Made by a program: the position numbers and the translations under genes. DNA of 64,000 nt. Source: Crambe crambe (Eukaryota > Porifera > Demospongiae > Poecilosclerida > Crambeidae). Positions 22,234-34,400 of the stretch are shown here, in pieces. The stretch spans positions 806,001-870,000 of the forward strand of contig OZ004586.1 of the NCBI GenBank assembly GCA_963924555.1. The letters are read 5' to 3'. The notes beneath the pieces are model-generated. The model saw only the letters and a list, made by a program, of their open reading frames with translations, was not told where the DNA came from and did no database searches. Position 1 is the stretch's first letter. Every line of letters begins with the position of its first letter.

Positions 22234-22887
22234 CAGGGCTGGATCCAGGGGTGGGGTTGAGGGGGTTGCAACCCCAAGCTATTAGAAAATGAAAATGCTA
22301 TTTGACCATGCCTACAGCTACTTGCTTAGCTATGTCTATTTTTCTTTGACAACTTGTGTTTCTCCTCTAAAGTAGTTTAATTAGAAGAGAGAATACATGT
22401 GTGGGCTAACTAAACTAGGAACTAATGTGGTTACTATGGCTACAGTCAAAGAAAGAAACAATCTATGTATATATGACACATCCATTCTGGCTTTCACTTT
22501 CAAGGTCACACATTGGATAACTTGGTGCATACTAACTGTGATTTCCTTTTACGATCACACCTGTGACCATGCACGTGTCACTTCAAAGATATCTTTCAGA
22601 GTACATTACACATCGGATAATTCAGTGTATACCAACTGTGATTTCCTGAACAATCACACCTGTGACCTTGCACGTGTCACTTTGAAGATATCTTTGGCCT
22701 ACATTTTCAAGGTCACACATTAGATAACTCAGTGCTGTGATTTGAGGTGTGACCTTACATGTGTCACTTTGTGTTTGAGTACCAGTGAACGGCCCACATG
22801 GGTAACTATACTCCTTCCTTCATGGTCCAGTGTTTAAGTTCTTAGTCCTGCAACCCCACTTATCTGAAAATCCTGGATCCAGCCCTG
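22234..22887. mobile_element. Inverted-repeat element with internal diverged repeats
   Basis: Starts cagggctggatccagg and ends cctggatccagccctg, with ggttgcaacccc near one end and gcaacccc near the other. The interior (about 22,500-22,770) has three diverged units of roughly 110 bp sharing gtgatttcct, gatcacacctgtgacc and gcacgtgtcac. No convincing protein. Just right of it, 22,888-22,982 is an inverted partial copy of 13,172-13,290, another dispersed repeat. Confidence 0.65.
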
Positions 22888-23129
22888 CATTATAACACAT
22901 TTTTAGCCATCCTGTCAAATTCTACTCACAAATGTGTAAACCTTATCTAATTGGAACTCAGATAACCTAAAAATGGGTTGTTTTTACACATATCCATAGC
23001 AATAACAATAGTCACAATTATTTGTAATGAAATAATCATGTTGTTCAATTTTTAATTGTGCATTTATAATGATGTAATCAGAGTGTTTTTATACTTTATT
23101 CTTGACTAGCTACTATGTGATACGTAATG

Positions 23130-23625
23130 TTGTGTAAATCCTACAGTGCAATTCAAAAACCGTTGATGTCGGCTAGATTTCTCCAGAGAAATATTTGTTG
23201 CCGGCCACAGAAAAGAGGAAACCACAAATTGTGATGGTGCCCACATAATTATGTGGAAAATCCCAGTGTAGACCCTAAGAAGCCAGTAAACCTGAAATCC
23301 CAGATTTGCATGCTGGTTTTGAATACTACGATCACAAGCTCTACATGTGAGACAAACCAACTTTCCCAATGGCATCAGACTCAGCAAAGATGGAAAAATA
23401 TTCGTGTGTGATTCATGTTTGATCAAGTTATTGCGTGTAATAAGAGCTTTTTTCTGCTGATTTGGACTCCTGGTGAAATTTATGTTGCCGAAATAGATAA
23501 TCATCATATCCAAGTCCTGACTCCACAGGGGCAGCATATAGGAGAGTAGCTATGGGGTGAAAAGAATTAAGCCTCCCAATCTCAGCAGCAATCTATCAGA
23601 ACATCGTGTATCCAATTACTTCTAT
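23130..23625 (+). pseudogene. Highly degraded TRIM-NHL fragment (block B)
   Basis: Counterpart of 6,150-6,640 with small extra indels (ccggccacag, agatttgcatgctgg, catgtttgatcaag). These retain a little more of the ancestral NHL text, so the two copies have lost different bases. Stops throughout. Confidence 0.75.
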
Positions 23626-24046
23626 AGTTTGTCAGTAAATATCTTTGGAAGAATTTATGATAGAGATTTGCCTAATTCTGTACTTGCATCTACTGAGGCA
23701 TGGAGGTGGAGGGCAAAGTGGCAAGCAGAAGATGCTGAAATGCACTGAAACCTTGTGACTGGGGTTAGCTACTTTCCACTCTTTTGCGCATTGTGAGCCA
23801 GGACAAGAAAGGTTGTCATCTTTAGCCTTCATGCATACGATTATATCCACGTTGATCTATGTAGTTGACAGGTTTACACTAGGAGAATTGCTCTGATCAC
23901 CAATGTCCATTCACTTTCATACATCAAGTGGGCGCGGTTTATCAAAAGGCGTGGCCGTGGTCAGTCAGACAACTTTTCCCGCGACCTGCGATTCACCTGA
24001 AAAGCTGCAAAAGCTAGACCCGCCCCTGAGTCTGCCAGAGATATTG

Positions 24047-24538
24047 ATGGTTGAACGCTGCGAGGACCGCCTTCCGAGACCAGCTACTGGATTTCTGGTG
24101 AGAGCTGAACTGCGGATGACTCCAGATAAAGGAATCGGGGTATTTGCTGCGCAGTTCATCCCTGTCAAAACCAGGATATACGAAAGTGAACCCATCTCCT
24201 ACTCTGAGGAGGAAGCAAGCGCGCTCCTCGAGTCTTTACCAACTCTGGAGGAACGCAAGCACTGGCTGGAACATGCTTATGGCAGCCAGGGGAAGGTATG
24301 TATTGATCAGGATGATTCAAAGATGATAAATCACTCGGATAATCCCAACATGATCTATGAACTCTTATCTGAACATAAACATAAGGTGAAAAATTATGGC
24401 ACTGCTGTGCGTAACATTGAAGAAGGAGAAGAGTTGACTGAGGATTATAGGACATACTCACTCACTCCAGCCTATATCAGATTGTGTAAGAAATATGGTG
24501 TCTGTGAAGTGTACGAAATGGAGAGTTACTCGAAATGA
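24047..24538 (+). CDS. Small SET-domain protein, copy B
   Basis: 163 residues, single exon, with motifs GIGVFAAQF, MINHSDNPNM and GEELTEDY intact. The 5' half matches copy A at four sites where C differs. Between about 24,320 and 24,440 it matches copy C at nine sites where A differs, then is A-like again downstream. The frame is open upstream to an ATG at 23903. Predicted lysine methyltransferase of unknown target. Expression is not known for any copy. Confidence 0.75.
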   Translation: MVERCEDRLPRPATGFLVRAELRMTPDKGIGVFAAQFIPVKTRIYESEPISYSEEEASALLESLPTLEERKHWLEHAYGSQGKVCIDQDDSKMINHSDNPNMIYELLSEHKHKVKNYGTAVRNIEEGEELTEDYRTYSLTPAYIRLCKKYGVCEVYEMESYSK

Positions 24539-25218
24539 TAAGATGCCAGTTCACCAAATTGCTTTAGATTATTATTATTTTTAAATAAAAAGACAATTAT
24601 AAGTTTAGATTTTAAGTCCTTAGCTTAATAAGCCTCAGTATACATATAGCTAATAATAGGTTATTCCACAACCTACACTCTAATCATAATTATTATAGCC
24701 TTATTTGGGCATTGTTATCATAAATCAGTAGCTATAGGCTATAAATGTACTTATGGCTACACACAAAGATTGATATTGAACAGATTCCCAGGTTTTTCTG
24801 CTGTGGATTGCTGCTGAGATGGGGTTATTCAATTTCCCTTTTCTATTGTGCCATCCATGCCGTTTGATACTACTGTTTCCTCTCTTCTTTGGATGACAGC
24901 TTTCACCACAATGGGAGAATTCATCACAACATTTGGCATCCAGAATGGTCACTATAGCTATTCAAAGAAGTGATAATAGCTGAAGATATTGCACAGTATT
25001 AATTAATGGGGGAGGAGCCCCCTCCCCTAAATTTAAACGAAGCCCTGCATGTGATGTTGGGATTATTTCCGGTATGATATGTGGCTACTGAATGTAAGAA
25101 TATGCACCAAGTTTTGGTTTTGTTTTAATATTGAAATTGGAGGGGAGATGTTTATAATACACCATACTGGGTGCTGACATAGCTAATGGAACATGGTCTA
25201 TAGCTAGCTAGAGCAATT

Positions 25219-26864
25219 CTAGTCAATGTTGATGTGTTCAGGAGCAATGTCTGTGGTCTTCAGTCGATCCATGTCTATTAGGTGTCTCATGGTTGGACAA
25301 TTCTGCACAACCATATACAATAGACTTTAGTGTAAGAAACCCAAAGAAGCTCCTCTAGATCAAACCAAATGTGATGTTCCTTTCTTAACTGACTTGGCTG
25401 AGCTCTCTAAAATGGCACAGACTGACTTACCCATGGCTGTTCCATCTCAGACATGTGATTTAGCAACTGGGAAAATATAAAGTAGCTCCAGAGAACAGTG
25501 TTTAAAAGTCTGTTTCTATTTGCATTCACCTAACACCTTGATCACTTTTTAATGCATTGACAGAGAGCTCCAGCTGCTGGTGTTCAAAACTCGAAATTTG
25601 GTAGAAAGTTGAGTAAATGATAGGTGAATGCAAATGGACTTTAACTAGCTATAGTCACCTTTCTCATTTCCACTTTGTTTAGTGCTGTACCAATCATTAT
25701 AGAGGACCTGTGACATGATTATATAATAGCAATGCAATATTGAAGGGGAACCCCCCAATAATTATACTCGATGGCTGTTACGTACATCAAAAGACTTACC
25801 TGCAAGCCCTTGATGCAAACATGGATCTCACAGCAGTGGGCCTTACCACTTCTCCCTGTTGCAATTGAGAGGCATCATTGTTGCACCAAATAATAAAGCT
25901 AAGTATTATTATTTACTGGTGTGCATCCATCATCTGAGAGCATGAACACCTTTCCTCAATATCTGAACAAAAGAAGGAAAAACACTTTAGTGTGTGTCTA
26001 TTGCCTTGAAAAAGGTGGGGAGTTCTTATTGCATAAGTGCATGCATTTCCATCAACCATAATCGTAAAGGACCTTTCTTTTCCATGGACCAGTTTTTGGA
26101 GACTGGTTTAGCAGCCAACTTGATTCTCTTCATGGGAGGGGCTAAAGCAGATGAACAAAATTAATGATACATATAACAAAAAAATAATAATAATATATGA
26201 TAATAATAATAATTGCACCTTCTGTGTCAATCTGGAATTTGAAACCATTCATTTCAAATATCTTCAAGTTATCCATTATGATGCTCTCACTGACGGCTGA
26301 CAACTCCAAATCTTTAGGTTCGTAGAAAAAGTAACAATAGGATTAGCTAGCTGGTCATTCATAGCTCAGAGGCACATGTATGGATCTAGGCTCAGCTGCA
26401 GATTAAAGTTTTTAAAGTTTATACATGAGCAGCTTCTGATGTTGAATGACAGTTTCTTCCTGCAGACGTTCAAAGTTGTACTTTTTGTCTGTTGCATGCT
26501 GGTCCACTATGAACAGATCACTCTCCAGTCTGGCAATGATGAAGCCAAGGTTGAACTGTCCTATCACTTGCATCTGTAGAAAGTCAAATTTTCTGGGGGA
26601 TAGGAATTAGTAGATTGAAAATCAAATTGATGTGTGATAGACTCACTTGATTTCTTTTCTCAGTTCCTAGCCTTGTTACTGCTTGGATCAATCTTAGCTC
26701 TGAACCTTGACCTTTGCCTCTCTACGACACTTCACCAGTAGTGGACTTCCCTTCGTTGACTGCTTGCTCACTCCACAGTGACTTCAGCCTGGCGGTAATG
26801 ATATCAAGGTCAAGTCTAACCTCCATCTCTGGAACATGACTGGGAGAAGAAGAAACTGCACTAT
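25219..26864 (-). pseudogene. PMS2 3'-end pseudogene (block B)
   Basis: Same remnant as in block A, with identical loss in the CPHGRP exon and the same abrupt end within the linker exon. Only a few extra bases (ccttgaaaaag near 26,005) differ. Derived from block A's state by the segmental duplication. Confidence 0.87.
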
Positions 26865-27109
26865 CGCGAGTACCAGGGCTAACGATGAAGGAGGAGGGGG
26901 TTAGCTTTCATATTGGTCATGTCATGATGTATGTACAATGGTCATGTGGTGTATGTACAGTGGTTATGTGATGTATGTATAGTGGTCATGTGATATAGCG
27001 TAAGCTGACCTATTATCGCCATACAGGAAGTGCTCCCTATTATCGCCAATAGCCAATTATCTTTTTGTGGCACCCCAGCAGAGCAAACAACACCGTCCAC
27101 CCCACTTGT

Positions 27110-27266
27110 AAAGTCCACAAGTCACAGCCTCTAGCAGACATGTGACGTCTGCATTTCATTCTGCTCGAAAAAGAACGAACATGGGTTTATGGATGACATG
27201 GTTAAGAAACATCAGACAGTTCTAGAGGAAGAACTTGAACCGATCACAGCACCGAGCACAGCATGA
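27110..27266 (+). pseudogene. TRIM B-box/coiled-coil scrap (block B)
   Basis: Same as 10,100-10,256, with no visible difference. Preceded by the same four imperfect 24-bp repeats (26,915-27,000). Confidence 0.75.
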
Positions 27267-29846
27267 GTACGAAAGCCTCACGAGGTAGCTAATCATGAAG
27301 AATAGGGGAATTAAGAGCAGTTTAGAACTAAAATTTAGGGGGCCAAAATCATTTCAAGAGAGACAACTCCCTTGCCCCTACTTTAAAAAAAACTCTGTTT
27401 GTAGTGGTTTTGAAAACACTTCGTGGAGCTGGAAGAGATTCACATTGGCTCCACTAAGGAACTGGGGTGGGAAGAAACTGCTCGCTGGATCAAGTTCAAA
27501 GAAGACATGGAAGAGGGTAGTGACGTCCACATGTGTCTGCCCTTGCATTCCACAGTCTTGTGGAGGTCTGCCAGGGTCTAGAAACAGGTCAAAGTTCAAG
27601 TCTTGATCAAGAATTGCTAGATGCAAAGGATCATGACTACCCCACCGTTGTGGACGGGATTGTTAAGAGTTTAGTGGAATTAAATCTCCTTCCCAACGAG
27701 CTTTTGGACCAAGTGAGAAGACTGCTGCTCAAGAAACGCAAGCATCCTTCCTCCTCTTTATGAGACAAGTTAAGGCAAACAGCTGCAGGTTGGTAAAGGG
27801 TAGATAGCACGGCAGATTCGGTGTGCAGTGTTTTGTTGTTTTTTCATTCCATTCCACTTGTGATTCCATAATTCAGTGATTTCTACTCTATTCCAGATAG
27901 CAACCTGCTTCGGAGCAGGAGACCGAGTTCTGATAATACCAGTAAAAATTCAAATGACCACACCCACCTCCAGAAACCCCCTCTCGTCCTTCACTCCCAC
28001 TCGAGTCCTGTTCCTTTTGAGAAGATAATAGCACAGTAAGTTACTTGTCGTCTCTCCTCCTCCTCCTCCTCTCATCCACTTCACTTACCTCACATCTTCC
28101 CCCTCACAGGTACAGCCCAACAACTCTTCAATACTGCCAACGAAAGATACTATGGTGCACGTCAGCTCTGCACCAGCAATGTTCTCTGCCACTCAAGGAC
28201 CACCAGACATCTCAGACTTCAACAGCAAGAAAGTCACCTTCACAGTGGAAGTGAACTCTGACTTTTCAGATCATACCAGTGCAGGTACAAATTGAGCCCT
28301 TTAGAGTCACCTGAAGTGAACTTTGAAGTTAGCTTGCCTCAGAGTGGGTCTACTTTGAATGAGCCCCTGTAGTAGAAGTGAACTCTGCCCTTTAGTAGGT
28401 GTTTTTACATACAGAATTTCCCTTCATAGACTCCGCCCATGGTAACTCCCAACCAAACTCCACCCATCAAGACCACACCTCTTTTAACAAGCAACTCTTC
28501 ACCACCAAGACCACACCCCTCTTGACGAGCAGAAGATAGAAGTGAGATGGAGGCAGATTCTGCCTACTCTGAGATGTCCACTAGGGATGGCGATGATCCA
28601 GTCACTTCCACCAAGCGTCCACCAATTGCTATCCTAGACAAGATCCCAGAGGAGGCGGAGTCTCTCACTGTGCTGGTGGGTGGGGTGAACTTCCTAAAGC
28701 AACCAATCACAGCCTTCATTCATCTGAAACATGTATTGTTATATTTATTTTAATGAATCTTGTTTAGGTAATTGCTTAGGATGAGTTGATGGAGGTGCCT
28801 ATCCCACTTCGGTTTATATTCCTCTAGATAGCTAGGACCTGACAACCAGTCACGTAACTATCACGAGGTTGGAAGAGCCATGGCAACCCTAATGTCAGAA
28901 AAGACAAATAGGATTTAGGAAAAGGACATAAACTCTTATAGTGTTTCCATGAAGTGGCGTACTCTGCTGTGTCCAAGGAGGAGGCTATGGACGAGTTTCT
29001 GGATGACAGCATCGTCCTTCCCCCAGGGGATTGGGACGAGGACCTCTTGCTCTCCGCTATGCACGAGAAGAATACCATCCAAAGACAAAGAGGTCAGACA
29101 CAGCATCTTGCTAAGCAGTGTATAACAACAACAACAACAACAATAACAACAACAAATCCTTGCCTGCAAAAATCTTCCCACTCCATTGGCAACATTAAAC
29201 TTTGTTTGTTTGTTTGTTAGAGGACCACAAGGAGGCTGTCAAAAATTACGACAAATTGGTAAGAGAACCCATGAAACACTCGCATCGTTTCTGTGGAGGG
29301 TTGTGGAAAGACCTGAAGAACTTTGCTTCCCGCTATCCCAGTGACATCAAGGACTCCTTCAACCTCCAAGTCTTGGTTTCCATCTTCTTCCTCTACATCT
29401 CGTTCCTCGCTCCTGCCATAGCCTTCGGTGGTCTGATGGAGGAAATCACAGGAAACCAGATTGGAGAGACAGAGACTCTCTTGGCCACTGGACTGGGAGG
29501 AATTGTTGTTTCGTTGTTTGCTGTACAACCCTTGACAGTACAGTTGATCATTGTCGTCCAAGATAATAAGAACAAGGTGACCATTACCCGTCTCCCACTC
29601 TCTCCTCTCCCATTGTACCCCATCATTGTGCCCATCATTGTCCCATTACCCCCTTCCCTCTGGAGCCGGCCCTGGTACTCACGTCAAAAATAACATCCTC
29701 ATATACGATGACAGGACCTGTGAATGCCAGGTCTATTCTCTCTGGTCTAGCGGGTCTAATTGGGATCCCCTTCCTGTGTGGTGCTCCCGTTAGATCCATC
29801 CAGCACCTCCAGGCACTTAGTGTATTCACAAAGAAGCATGCCCCTG

Positions 29847-29849
<3 letters not shown>

Positions 29850-29914
<65 letters not shown>
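29850..29914. repeat. (CT)n microsatellite (block B)
   Basis: About 65 bases of CT then a C run and tcag. Net length differs from block A by 63 bases, which keeps the surrounding + frame open in both copies. Confidence 0.93.
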
Positions 29915-29916
<2 letters not shown>

Positions 29917-30662
29917 CCCCTCAGTTGTCACTCCATTTGCCAGTGTGGTGCTGGAAAGGATCCCCATCTCAGTGGTGCTGGGTGTGTTCTTCTATTTGGG
30001 CTTCGTCTCTCTGAGTGGTATCCAGCTTACCAATCGCATGAAACTCTTCTTCATCTTACCAAAATACCATTCCAATGCCATTTATGTCAGAAAAGTACGA
30101 GTGCCTATACAGTGAAAACAAAATGTGTAAAAACAACCCATTTTTAGGTTATCTGAGTTCCAATTTGCAAATTAGATAAGGTCTACACATTTGTGAGTAG
30201 AGAAATCCAGCAGGATGGCTAAAAATGTGTTATATGATCAGCTATATTTGTCCTGAATTAGGACATTAGGCAATTTAGATCAGAAAATGTCCTCTATCCT
30301 GCTGTTATCACTTTTGAGTAGAAGGTTATTTATACAATAGGTCATCTCCTTCTAATTGCTCACTCAATTTTTCTTGTGCTAGGTTCGTACATGGAAGATG
30401 CACATTTACACACTGATTCAGGTATTTTGTGTGGCACTGCTCTTTGCTGTCAAACTCTCTGAGGCAGCTGTGTCCTACCCTCTCATCATCGTCCTCCTCA
30501 TCCCACTTAAGTGGATTCTGGGAAAAACCATCTTCAACAAGGAGGAGATGGAGGCTGTAAGCTTCTATGTGTATAGTTTGTTTCACAATTTGAAAAGTCA
30601 AAAAGGTTTTCTGATTCAGTGTTTTGTGCATTGGTCGGGTAAATGGTCTCGCTATAGTCAGG

Positions 30663-31336
30663 TAGCCTCGTTCCCAGGCCTTCCTTTCTCACGTACCACA
30701 CGGGAGGAAGAGAAGAAGAAGAAGAAAAATAAGCGAGTGGAAGGCCTAGTACAACATATCACGTGAGTGACGTCAAGGGTAGAGAGGAGGTAGAGAGGAC
30801 TTTAATTGTGCGTGGGCATGTTTTACTCTGCAGCATGACCATGCCTATGCTTTCTGGACAGGACCATCAAACAGATCAGACCGTCCTCGCGATCATAAAT
30901 TTGAATGCTTCAGTTTGTCCTAGGCCTACTGGAGCAGTCTGTGACATCTAGGATGGTGAAGATCAGGAGTAAACCCAAGAGTATTAGACCTAACTATCTA
31001 CTAGTTAGCTACGTAACAAAAAAGCTAGCTAGCTACATTGCATGCTGGACTGTGTACTTAAATCAGCTATCTATTTCGTGTAGAAGTCTAAAGTCTGCTC
31101 CATCTAAGTCGCTTCAGTTCTTCCAGGGTAAAGTGTGAAAGAGATCGCGTGGGCGCTTGTTTTCTGATGTCATGAGTTAGCTTGCATATCGCCCACGCTC
31201 ATTAAATATCACGCTGTTTGTGACGTCACTCACGTGATAAGTTGTACCAGGCCTTCCTCTCTCTTATTTTTCTTCTTTTTCTTCTTCTCTTCCTCCTGTG
31301 TGGTACATGAGAGAGGAAGGCCTGGGAACGAGGCTA
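30663..31336. mobile_element. Foldback/MULE-like element (block B copy)
   Basis: Same element and same 9-bp flanks (30654-30662 and 31337-31345, atagtcagg) as in block A. The insertion therefore predates the A/B duplication. Confidence 0.87.
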
Positions 31337-32022
31337 ATAGTCAGGCTCTCCCCCATAATACCTGTAACTGAGTGGTATGAACAATCTGGGTGGGTTGAAG
31401 TTATGCAAACTGCATTAATGGTCCATACAGCTGTAGCTACCTGAAGTGAGACCATCAAGATATGAATAATCTAGATATTAATCTGTATACTTCTTTCCTC
31501 CTGCAGTTGGATAACAAAGAAAATGCGAAGCCGGACCATGCAGATGTGGGAGAGTTTGAATTCACTCATGCCCCTTACTAATGAACAAGCAAATTACTCA
31601 TCCCTTGCCAACAACCTCACTCTCTTTATGTGTGTGTATAATGAATATTAGTCAGTAGGTGGAGACGGCACCGGACTGAAAGGGGCGTGTAGAGGGCAAA
31701 AAGGGGCGTTCCGCAGTTTTAACTTTAGGCCACACAAACTTTATTATTAGTTTCTCAAGCCCGCCCGCATCATATTTTTTCATCGACGTACAATTTTTTA
31801 TATTAAATTAATTGTGGTTAAATTCTTATTGCGCATGCGCATACGCCGAGTCTACAGTTCCTGTATCTTCTGCTACTATGCTTTTGTCTACTAAAATACT
31901 CTCGCTAGGATATGCTATCCTCACCTGGAACGTTGACCACCCTCCAGTCGCTAAATAAACGGTTTTTATGAACGGAAGTGGGCGTGGTTTCAATAAAAAT
32001 TAAAATAAAAACGCGCATCCCA

Positions 32023-32373
32023 TAGTCTGGCGTAGCCAGCCCCAGGCACTTCTGGAACTCCAGCGCAAGGGTCTGGTAACACAATACTTCGACTTGTTCC
32101 TGCTAAAACGATGAATACCATTAACTGACGCGTTATGACGTTTAATGACGTGTAGCTAGCTATAACAACCATAATTATTACGGGATCGGGAGGCCATTTT
32201 TTTCTTCGCGCGAGGTGTTGCTATGACAATTAAACAAGACAACGTCATTTTACGACACTAAAACGTCATATTACGTAAATAAAAAATTTAGGCCGGGAAC
32301 AAGTCGAAGTATTGTGTTACCAGACCCTTACGCTGGAGTTCCGGAAGTGCTTGGTGCTGGCTGCGCCAGACTA
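32023..32373. mobile_element. MITE at the right edge of block B
   Basis: Copy of the element at 15085-15435. The left flank has catccca (two bases fewer) and the right target duplication is absent because block B ends exactly at the element's last base. Confidence 0.82.
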
Positions 32374-33380
32374 CTAAATTGTCCCAAACAAACAGGAGAG
32401 GAGAAGAAGTGTGCCAAATTTCTGCTAAACTATAGCCAATTGGTAAGTTCAAAGAATACAAAGAGTGGGCTAGTATAGTGCTAAACAAGCATAGTTCTTA
32501 AAAAGGCTGGTTTCTCAAGTGTTAGAGGGTATAATTGCGAGTAACAATGGTAGTTCGACTTTGTGGACCTCTGGAGCTTGGATGTTAAAAGTATAGTCTC
32601 TTTTTCCCCACTAATCTGTTAGGTAGTGATCATTTATATGTACATATGTACTTTTTAAAGGTGCCTGTATGTCGATGTTACTGTTTCTTCAGATTACCCA
32701 TGGCTGGCTGTCAAGAAAAGCTATAGTAAAGTAGGATACTATAATGTAGCAACTAATACTGTCACTTTATACATATTTCCTTTCATGTTATAATAAGAAA
32801 ATGATAATAACAAGTACTGATAGTGCACTGCTGAACATCCAATTCATCGAGAGATTTGTTGTGATATACTTGTTTTGAGGGATCAAGATGAAGAGTAAAG
32901 CTGCCCCAGTGTATCCTTTCCTGCCCCTGATACAAGGAGATGTCTCATCTCCTCATATAAGAACAACAACATAGTGAAATGGCTTCTTAAGCCATCAATG
33001 GCAAATGGCATGCCATCTCCAGCCCTGCACAAAATTAAAACTACTTGAGTACATATAGTCAACTAGTATCTTTCATTTTATACCAAAAGTAAGGCAGCTA
33101 GACTTCTATTTTAGTAGTAGGAGTGCCACAAAACTTTTCAGTCACCTGTTTCTTCCATAGCAACAGTAAATAGACTAAACTGACATGATAAACTACTACA
33201 GCTATAGGTCATTGAGCCTTTTCACTTATAATCATAATTATTGCTGCGCTAAATACCTTGCCTTTCACCCTCTTTCTTATTTTGTGTAAGATTTCTCTGT
33301 TCGCCAGGTACCTACACGGATGGTCTATAAATTCTACGCGCGCATGCCCTGTTTCCAATCCTGTGTACGTAGTCTAGTGA
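32374..33380. other. Unassigned spacer, about 1 kb
   Basis: AT-rich, with no ORF of note and no similarity to other parts of the window that I can see. It separates block B from the third SET copy. Confidence 0.5.
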
Positions 33381-33385
33381 TATTG

Positions 33386-33877
33386 ATGGCTGAACGCTGC
33401 GAGGACCGCCTTCCGAGACCAGCTACTGGATTTCTGGTGAGAGCTGAACTTCGGATGACTCCAGATAAAGGAATCGGGGTATTTGCTGCGCAGTTCATCC
33501 CTGTCAAAACCAGGATATACGAAAGTGAACCCCTCTCCTACTCTGAGGAGGAAGCAAGCGCGCTCCTCGAGTCTTTACCAACTCTGGAAGAACGCAAGCA
33601 CTGGCTGGAACATGCTTATGGCAGCCAGGGGAAGGTATGTATTGATCAGGATGATTCAAAGATGATAAATCACTCGGATAATCCCAACATGATCTATGAA
33701 CTCTTATCTGAACATATACATAAGGTGAAAAATGATGGCACTGCTGTGCGTAACATTGAAGAAGGAGAAGAGTTGACTGAGGATTATAGGACATACTCAC
33801 TCACTCCAGCCTATATCAGATTGTGTAAGAAATATGGTGTCTGTGAAGTGTACGAAATGGAGAGTTACTCGAAATGA
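33386..33877 (+). CDS. Small SET-domain protein, copy C
   Basis: 163 residues with the full set of SET motifs (GIGVFAAQF, MINHSDNPNM, GEELTEDY). The similarity to copies A and B begins only a few bases before this ATG (gatattgatgg), which is why it is preferred as the start. An upstream in-frame ATG at 33320 (MVYKFYARMPCFQ) has no counterpart. Copy-specific changes include K to I and Y to D in the HKVKN region (HIHKVKNDG). The 3' flank continues like A and B to about 33,999, where a 3-kb insertion begins. Confidence 0.77.
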   Translation: MAERCEDRLPRPATGFLVRAELRMTPDKGIGVFAAQFIPVKTRIYESEPLSYSEEEASALLESLPTLEERKHWLEHAYGSQGKVCIDQDDSKMINHSDNPNMIYELLSEHIHKVKNDGTAVRNIEEGEELTEDYRTYSLTPAYIRLCKKYGVCEVYEMESYSK

Positions 33878-33999
33878 TAAGATGCCAGTTCACCAAATTG
33901 CTTTAGATTATTATTATTATTTTTTTAAGACAATTAGAAGTTTAGATTTTTAAATTTTTTAAGTCCTTAGCTTAATAAGCCTCAGTATACATATAATAA

Positions 34000-34400
34000 T
34001 GAATGCAAAAAATTTCTTCTAAATAAAAAATGAAGTAGGGATAGCAGTAAATTTAGCTGCATTCCTATCACTCCTACCCCTCCTAAAATTTCAATATCCA
34101 TGCCCATATATACACCCAACTTAAATCCCTACTCTTCACTCCCCCTTCAGCAATACGTGAGTCAAGTAACCCCTTACCCGTACCCATCACCAAACTCAAG
34201 AATCACAGCAATAATATTATTACAAAACTACCTCACATATTGCTGAAGGGGGGGTGAAGAGTAGGGATTTAAGTTGGGTGTATATATGGGCGTGGATATT
34301 GAAATTTTAGGAGGGGTAGGAGTGATAGGAATGCAGCTAAATTTTACTGCTATCCCTACTTCATTTTTTATTTAGAAGAAATTTTTGCATTCACTTGTTT
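34000..34400. mobile_element. Foldback element (unit 2)
   Basis: Arms start tgaatgcaaaaaatttcttc and end with its inverse. The centre is shorter than in the 19,806 copy because part of one arm (the gggtacgggtaagg part) is missing. No ORF. Confidence 0.82.

Larger units (their letters stand above)
27403..31581 (+). pseudogene. SLC4-type transporter pseudogene (block B)
   Basis: Carries all the breaks of the block A copy (frameshift after EEGSD, stop at RFIFL, lost central membrane spans, inverted exon at about 29,661-29,731). It also has its own TGA replacing the tryptophan codon of SLWDK (27,761) and a 9-base deletion that removes three codons of the SKEDLLEAM exon. The MULE-like element sits at 30663-31336 with the same atagtcagg flanks. 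The C-terminal exon ends TAA at 31579-31581. Confidence 0.87.
22989..32373 (+). repeat. Segmental duplication, block B
   Basis: Direct repeat of 6,012-15,435 with the same gene order. The right limit is the last base of the MITE (32023-32373), after which the flank (ctaaattgtcccaaac) has no match in block A. Distinguishing changes: 9 bases lost in the SLC4 exon near 28,982, a shorter CT tract, a TGA created at 27,761-27,763, and a C-like patch in SET. Confidence 0.93.
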
